Notes under the pieces: model-generated
Database searches by the model: none
Seen by the model: only the letters and a program-made list of their open reading frames with translations
Told to the model about the DNA's origin: nothing
Origin: Streptomyces corallincola
GTDB lineage: Bacteria; Actinomycetota; Actinomycetes; Streptomycetales; Streptomycetaceae
DNA length: 64,000 nt
Assembly: GCF_019104725.1 (NCBI RefSeq)
Contig: NZ_JAHRXF010000005.1
Span: forward strand, 62,001 to 126,000
Reading direction: 5' to 3'
Part shown: piece after piece, positions 62,401 through 64,000 of the stretch
How positions within the stretch are numbered: the first letter of the stretch is position 1
Layout of the letters: each line of letters starts with the position of its first letter
Program-made: the position numbers and the translations under genes

Positions 62401-63570
62401 CGTGATCCGCACCGCCAGGGCGTTGTCACCGCTCGCCGCGAGCTGCTTGGTCACATCGAAGGCGGCCCGCGCGAACGGGTACGTCAGGTCACCGACCCGG
62501 GTGCCGTTCAGCCACACGTCCGCCTTGTGGTTGACGCCGTCGAACTCCAGCCAGACATGGCGTCCGGCACCGGTGCGCAGCCCGCGCGGCAGCGCGAAGT
62601 CCCGCTTGTACCACCAGGAGTGGCGTGACAGCGCCTCCGGAATACGCAGGTTGTTCAGGCCCGCGACCGGGTCGGGCAGCTTGCCCTCCGTCACCAGCGA
62701 GCCCAGCACCGTACCGGGCACGACCGCGGGCAGCCAGCGGCTCGTGTCGTACGACGGCTTCGACAGCGCGGCGCCCTCGGCACCGGCCCAGTCGTCCATC
62801 GTCAGCCGCCAGCCCGACTCCACGGGCACGGTGCCGTCACCGGCGACCGTCAGCTTGGGCGCGGGGGTGCGGTCCACACCCCAGTCGGTCCAGCCGGTGA
62901 CCGCCGGGCGGGCGGCGCCCTTGGCGCTGCCGTACACCTCGAAGCCGTTGAGGCCCAGCGGCAGCGGGCTGGACCGCTTCTGCGAGGTCATCCGTACGTA
63001 CCGCGCGCCGACCGGGCGGGTGAGCTGGACGTCCACCACACCGCCGGTGCCCGCGGTGGTGCGGTACGCGGTCGTCCAGGTCTTCTTGTCCAGCGACGTC
63101 TCGACCGTGAAGACCAGCGAGTAACTCGACTGGATCTCCTTGCCGGTGGTGCCGCTGTGCACGTTGCCCGTGGTCGGCGGGGTGTAGACCGGGTCGGAGG
63201 CGTCCGCCTCGAAGGTCAGCCTGACCCGGGTGACCTCGCAGGCGCTCTGCAGGTCCACGGATATCCACTGCGGGTCGCCGTCCTCGGCACGCCAGCCGCT
63301 GCCCCGCACACCGGCGGAGGTCAGGCGGTCCACGACGAACGAGCCGGGGGTGGCGGCGTAGGCGGTCGAGGAGACCGACACCGGTCGGTACAGGGCCAGT
63401 TCGCCGGGGGTGGCGGACGGGCCGGTGGTGCTGGTGGAGCCGGTGGGGGCGGCTGCGGCGGTCGCCGCGGGCAGCACGGTGTTCAGGCCGAAACCGGCCA
63501 GCAGCGTGGTGCCCGTGGTGACGACGGTCCGGCGCGACGGGTGGCGCGGCGGACCCGACTTCTCTGTCAT
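59479..63570 (-). CDS. Secreted GH2 exo-glycosidase with three discoidin (F5/8C) modules
   Basis: A 1363-residue Tat-type exported enzyme (SRRTVVTTGTTLLAGFG). An N-terminal discoidin module (about 50-215) is followed by the GH2 sugar-binding domain (from 247, SGWRLTMDDW) and an Ig-like domain ending FGIRQ at 566-570. Here two further discoidin modules, internally duplicated, are inserted (571-860), and the TIM barrel resumes at ISVNGVRVLARGGNWGW (861). Glu970 in WCGANEGNPPA is the acid/base and Glu1033 in FHTEIGMPVV the nucleophile. The C-terminal part is beta-rich. Sequence style matches exo-beta-D-glucosaminidase (CsxA) or mannosylglycoprotein endo-mannosidase, so beta-glucosaminide or mannoside hydrolysis is likely. 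ATG 63570 fits the Tat leader. Confidence 0.92.
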   Translation of the reverse strand: MTEKSGPPRHPSRRTVVTTGTTLLAGFGLNTVLPAATAAAAPTGSTSTTGPSATPGELALYRPVSVSSTAYAATPGSFVVDRLTSAGVRGSGWRAEDGDPQWISVDLQSACEVTRVRLTFEADASDPVYTPPTTGNVHSGTTGKEIQSSYSLVFTVETSLDKKTWTTAYRTTAGTGGVVDVQLTRPVGARYVRMTSQKRSSPLPLGLNGFEVYGSAKGAARPAVTGWTDWGVDRTPAPKLTVAGDGTVPVESGWRLTMDDWAGAEGAALSKPSYDTSRWLPAVVPGTVLGSLVTEGKLPDPVAGLNNLRIPEALSRHSWWYKRDFALPRGLRTGAGRHVWLEFDGVNHKADVWLNGTRVGDLTYPFARAAFDVTKQLAASGDNALAVRITPMPVPGSPGDKGPVGDSWVDAGANQMNLNSPTYLASSGWDWMPAVRDRAAGIWNHVRLRSTGHVVIGDPRVDTVLPKLPDVSVAEVTVVVPVRNADSADQQATVTAAFDGVKVSKTVTVKAGESLDVVFAPDAFRELKLNKPKLWWPNGLGDANLHELTLTATVGGQESDRRTTRFGIRQFGYEFDVPLKFAASGNAYTQTVDFDRQQARYVRIRCLTRATGWGSSLWTLSVLDSTRPGVDLALHQSATASGDDGNGPGNATDGDANTRWSSAYEDDQWISVDLGSTQSFDRVDLTWEQAYAKTFTVQVSANGSDWTDVKSVDNGAVPLPFNNGNASLQVEDFDQRTARYVRLNCGLRNTSWGNSLWSFGVVDRSDPGTDLARGQKATASTEESDKPASNATDGDPNTRWSSEYADNQWIAVDLGASRTFDRVAVVWESAYPKSYTIQVSDDGQKWTDVKSVSNEPEPLKISVNGVRVLARGGNWGWDELLRRMPPERMDAAVRMHRDMNFTMIRNWVGSSDREEFFAACDRHGILVWNDFPNAWGMDPPDHDAFNSLARDTVLRYRLHPSVVVWCGANEGNPPAAIDKGMRAAVEDQVPGLLYQNTSAGGIITGGGPYSWVEPEKYFDPMTYGSRDFGFHTEIGMPVVSTAASTRNMTGDEPEWPIRGAWYHHDWSERGNQAPQTYKAAIEARLGGVSGLDDFARKAQFVNYENTRAMFEAWNQNLWDNASGLMLWMSHPAWHSTVWQTYDYDFDVNGVYYGARSACEPLHVQADPVNWQVIAVNHTSADLRGATVTARLYDLSGKELGKARTAKVDVERATTAKAFTAGWTDALPTLHLLRLTLTDAGGREVSRNTYWRYRKPADMQGLSKAKQTRLAGAVTHVSRSGERQELTATIRNTGTSVAAMVRLSLLQDARGRRVLPTLYSDNYLWLLPGESRTVRLSWPAEACGTRHPVLTAEAYNSPRTLMHG
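61141..61624. repeat. 420-bp period direct repeat inside the GH2 gene
   Basis: The 64 nt at 61141-61204 match 61561-61624 with five mismatches, at an exact 420-bp spacing. This is the DNA trace of the duplicated 140-residue discoidin modules in the inserted segment. Confidence 0.85.
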
Positions 63571-63639
63571 GTGTGTGACGTCCCATCAAACAGCGGCGCA
63601 AGCCGAGCCGGCTCCGGGCGTCCCGTGCCCCGGCCGAAA

Positions 63640-63683
63640 TGACAACGTTGCCAAAGGCTGTGGTGTACGACGCCGCATGTCAA
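63640..63683 (-). promoter_or_regulatory. GH2 gene promoter region with LacI-type operator
   Basis: TGACAAC-GTTGCCA (63640-63653) is a palindrome centred on CG with one mismatch, the style of LacI-family operators, about 70 nt upstream of the GH2 start. On the same strand TTGACA (63683-63678) could be the -35 just above it. The remaining 63684-64000 stretch shows no supported gene; an ATG with TAGGGA at 63989 might open one that leaves the window. Confidence 0.45.
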
Positions 63684-64000
63684 CCCCTCTGGGGGTGATC
63701 GTCCTGGTGCGCTCGGTGTCCGAAACCCGCCGCCCGGTACGGCGTTCGGGCCGCCCTCCGGCCGGGCGTGGCATTGGCGAACGCGGGAAGGGGGCGGGGG
63801 CCGGTCCGACCGCTTTGGCCGACTCGGGTGTCCTGCGCGGGAATCGGCGGTGATGCGCGGGGTTGGGTACGGCGCCCGCGCGTCGGATTCCTGTCATGCC
63901 GATTTCCGCCAGCGGCAGGCGTCGCGGCGGGACCCGGCGGCCGTGAAGAGTGTGCCCACCGCGAACTCACGACCTCTGTAGGGACGTTATGAAGAGATCC

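Noticed and set aside
63989..64000. Possible start of another gene (ATG with TAGGGA upstream) at the right edge
   Set aside because: Only four codons are inside the window, too little to support a gene call.

Overview
The window is 64 kb of very GC-rich DNA with near-universal G/C third codon positions, GTG starts, ATGA/GTGA gene overlaps, an SsgA-like sporulation protein, an AfsR-like regulator, several ECF sigma factors and many secreted CBM-bearing hydrolases. That combination points to a Streptomyces or close relative, chromosomal and accessory-rich. No rRNA, tRNA, CRISPR, prophage or transposase was seen.

Layout. (1) 1-5987: a truncated fumarylacetoacetate-hydrolase gene faces a sugar-type ABC importer (lipoprotein, double ATPase, permease) that ends with a FadR-type GntR regulator. 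(2) 6174-13422: an apparently complete biotin-independent malonate decarboxylase operon, transporter plus mdcA-B-C-D-E-G-H. (3) 13480-15880: a terpene synthase and an overlapping cytochrome P450, a compact terpenoid pathway. (4) 16442-21161: an SsgA-like protein, an unknown gene, an EamA exporter, a CGNR zinc-finger regulator, a TetR regulator, and an ECF sigma/anti-sigma pair. (5) 21437-26809: a DUF1653-like gene, an FHA domain fused to a FAD monooxygenase, an ACMSD-like amidohydrolase and a Ser/Thr kinase.

(6) 27177-35000: a probable aromatic-acid catabolic island. An FAH hydrolase, a VOC/extradiol-type protein and a flavin hydroxylase run rightward; an IclR regulator, an aldehyde dehydrogenase, a class II aldolase and an aromatic-acid-type MFS transporter run leftward. 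A shared CAGGACT box at three promoters suggests one IclR regulon. (7) 35243-41063: a secreted beta-propeller, LuxR-like and LysR regulators, an epimerase/reductase and an MFS exporter; the last two diverge from a 113-bp nested inverted repeat. (8) 41308-52840: an AfsR-like regulator, two closely paralogous ECF sigma genes sharing an almost identical promoter, a GH30-GH3 glucan-degrading pair and its TetR regulator. (9) 53076-63570: a DUF1275 membrane protein, a small gene coupled to fumC, a Lipoprotein_15-type lipoprotein, a PAS-GAF-SpoIIE-ATPase regulator, and a GH2 exo-glycosidase whose catalytic architecture is interrupted by two duplicated discoidin modules.

Convergent genes are mostly separated by long perfect hairpins. 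Functions are assigned from motifs and context read by eye; no database search was possible.
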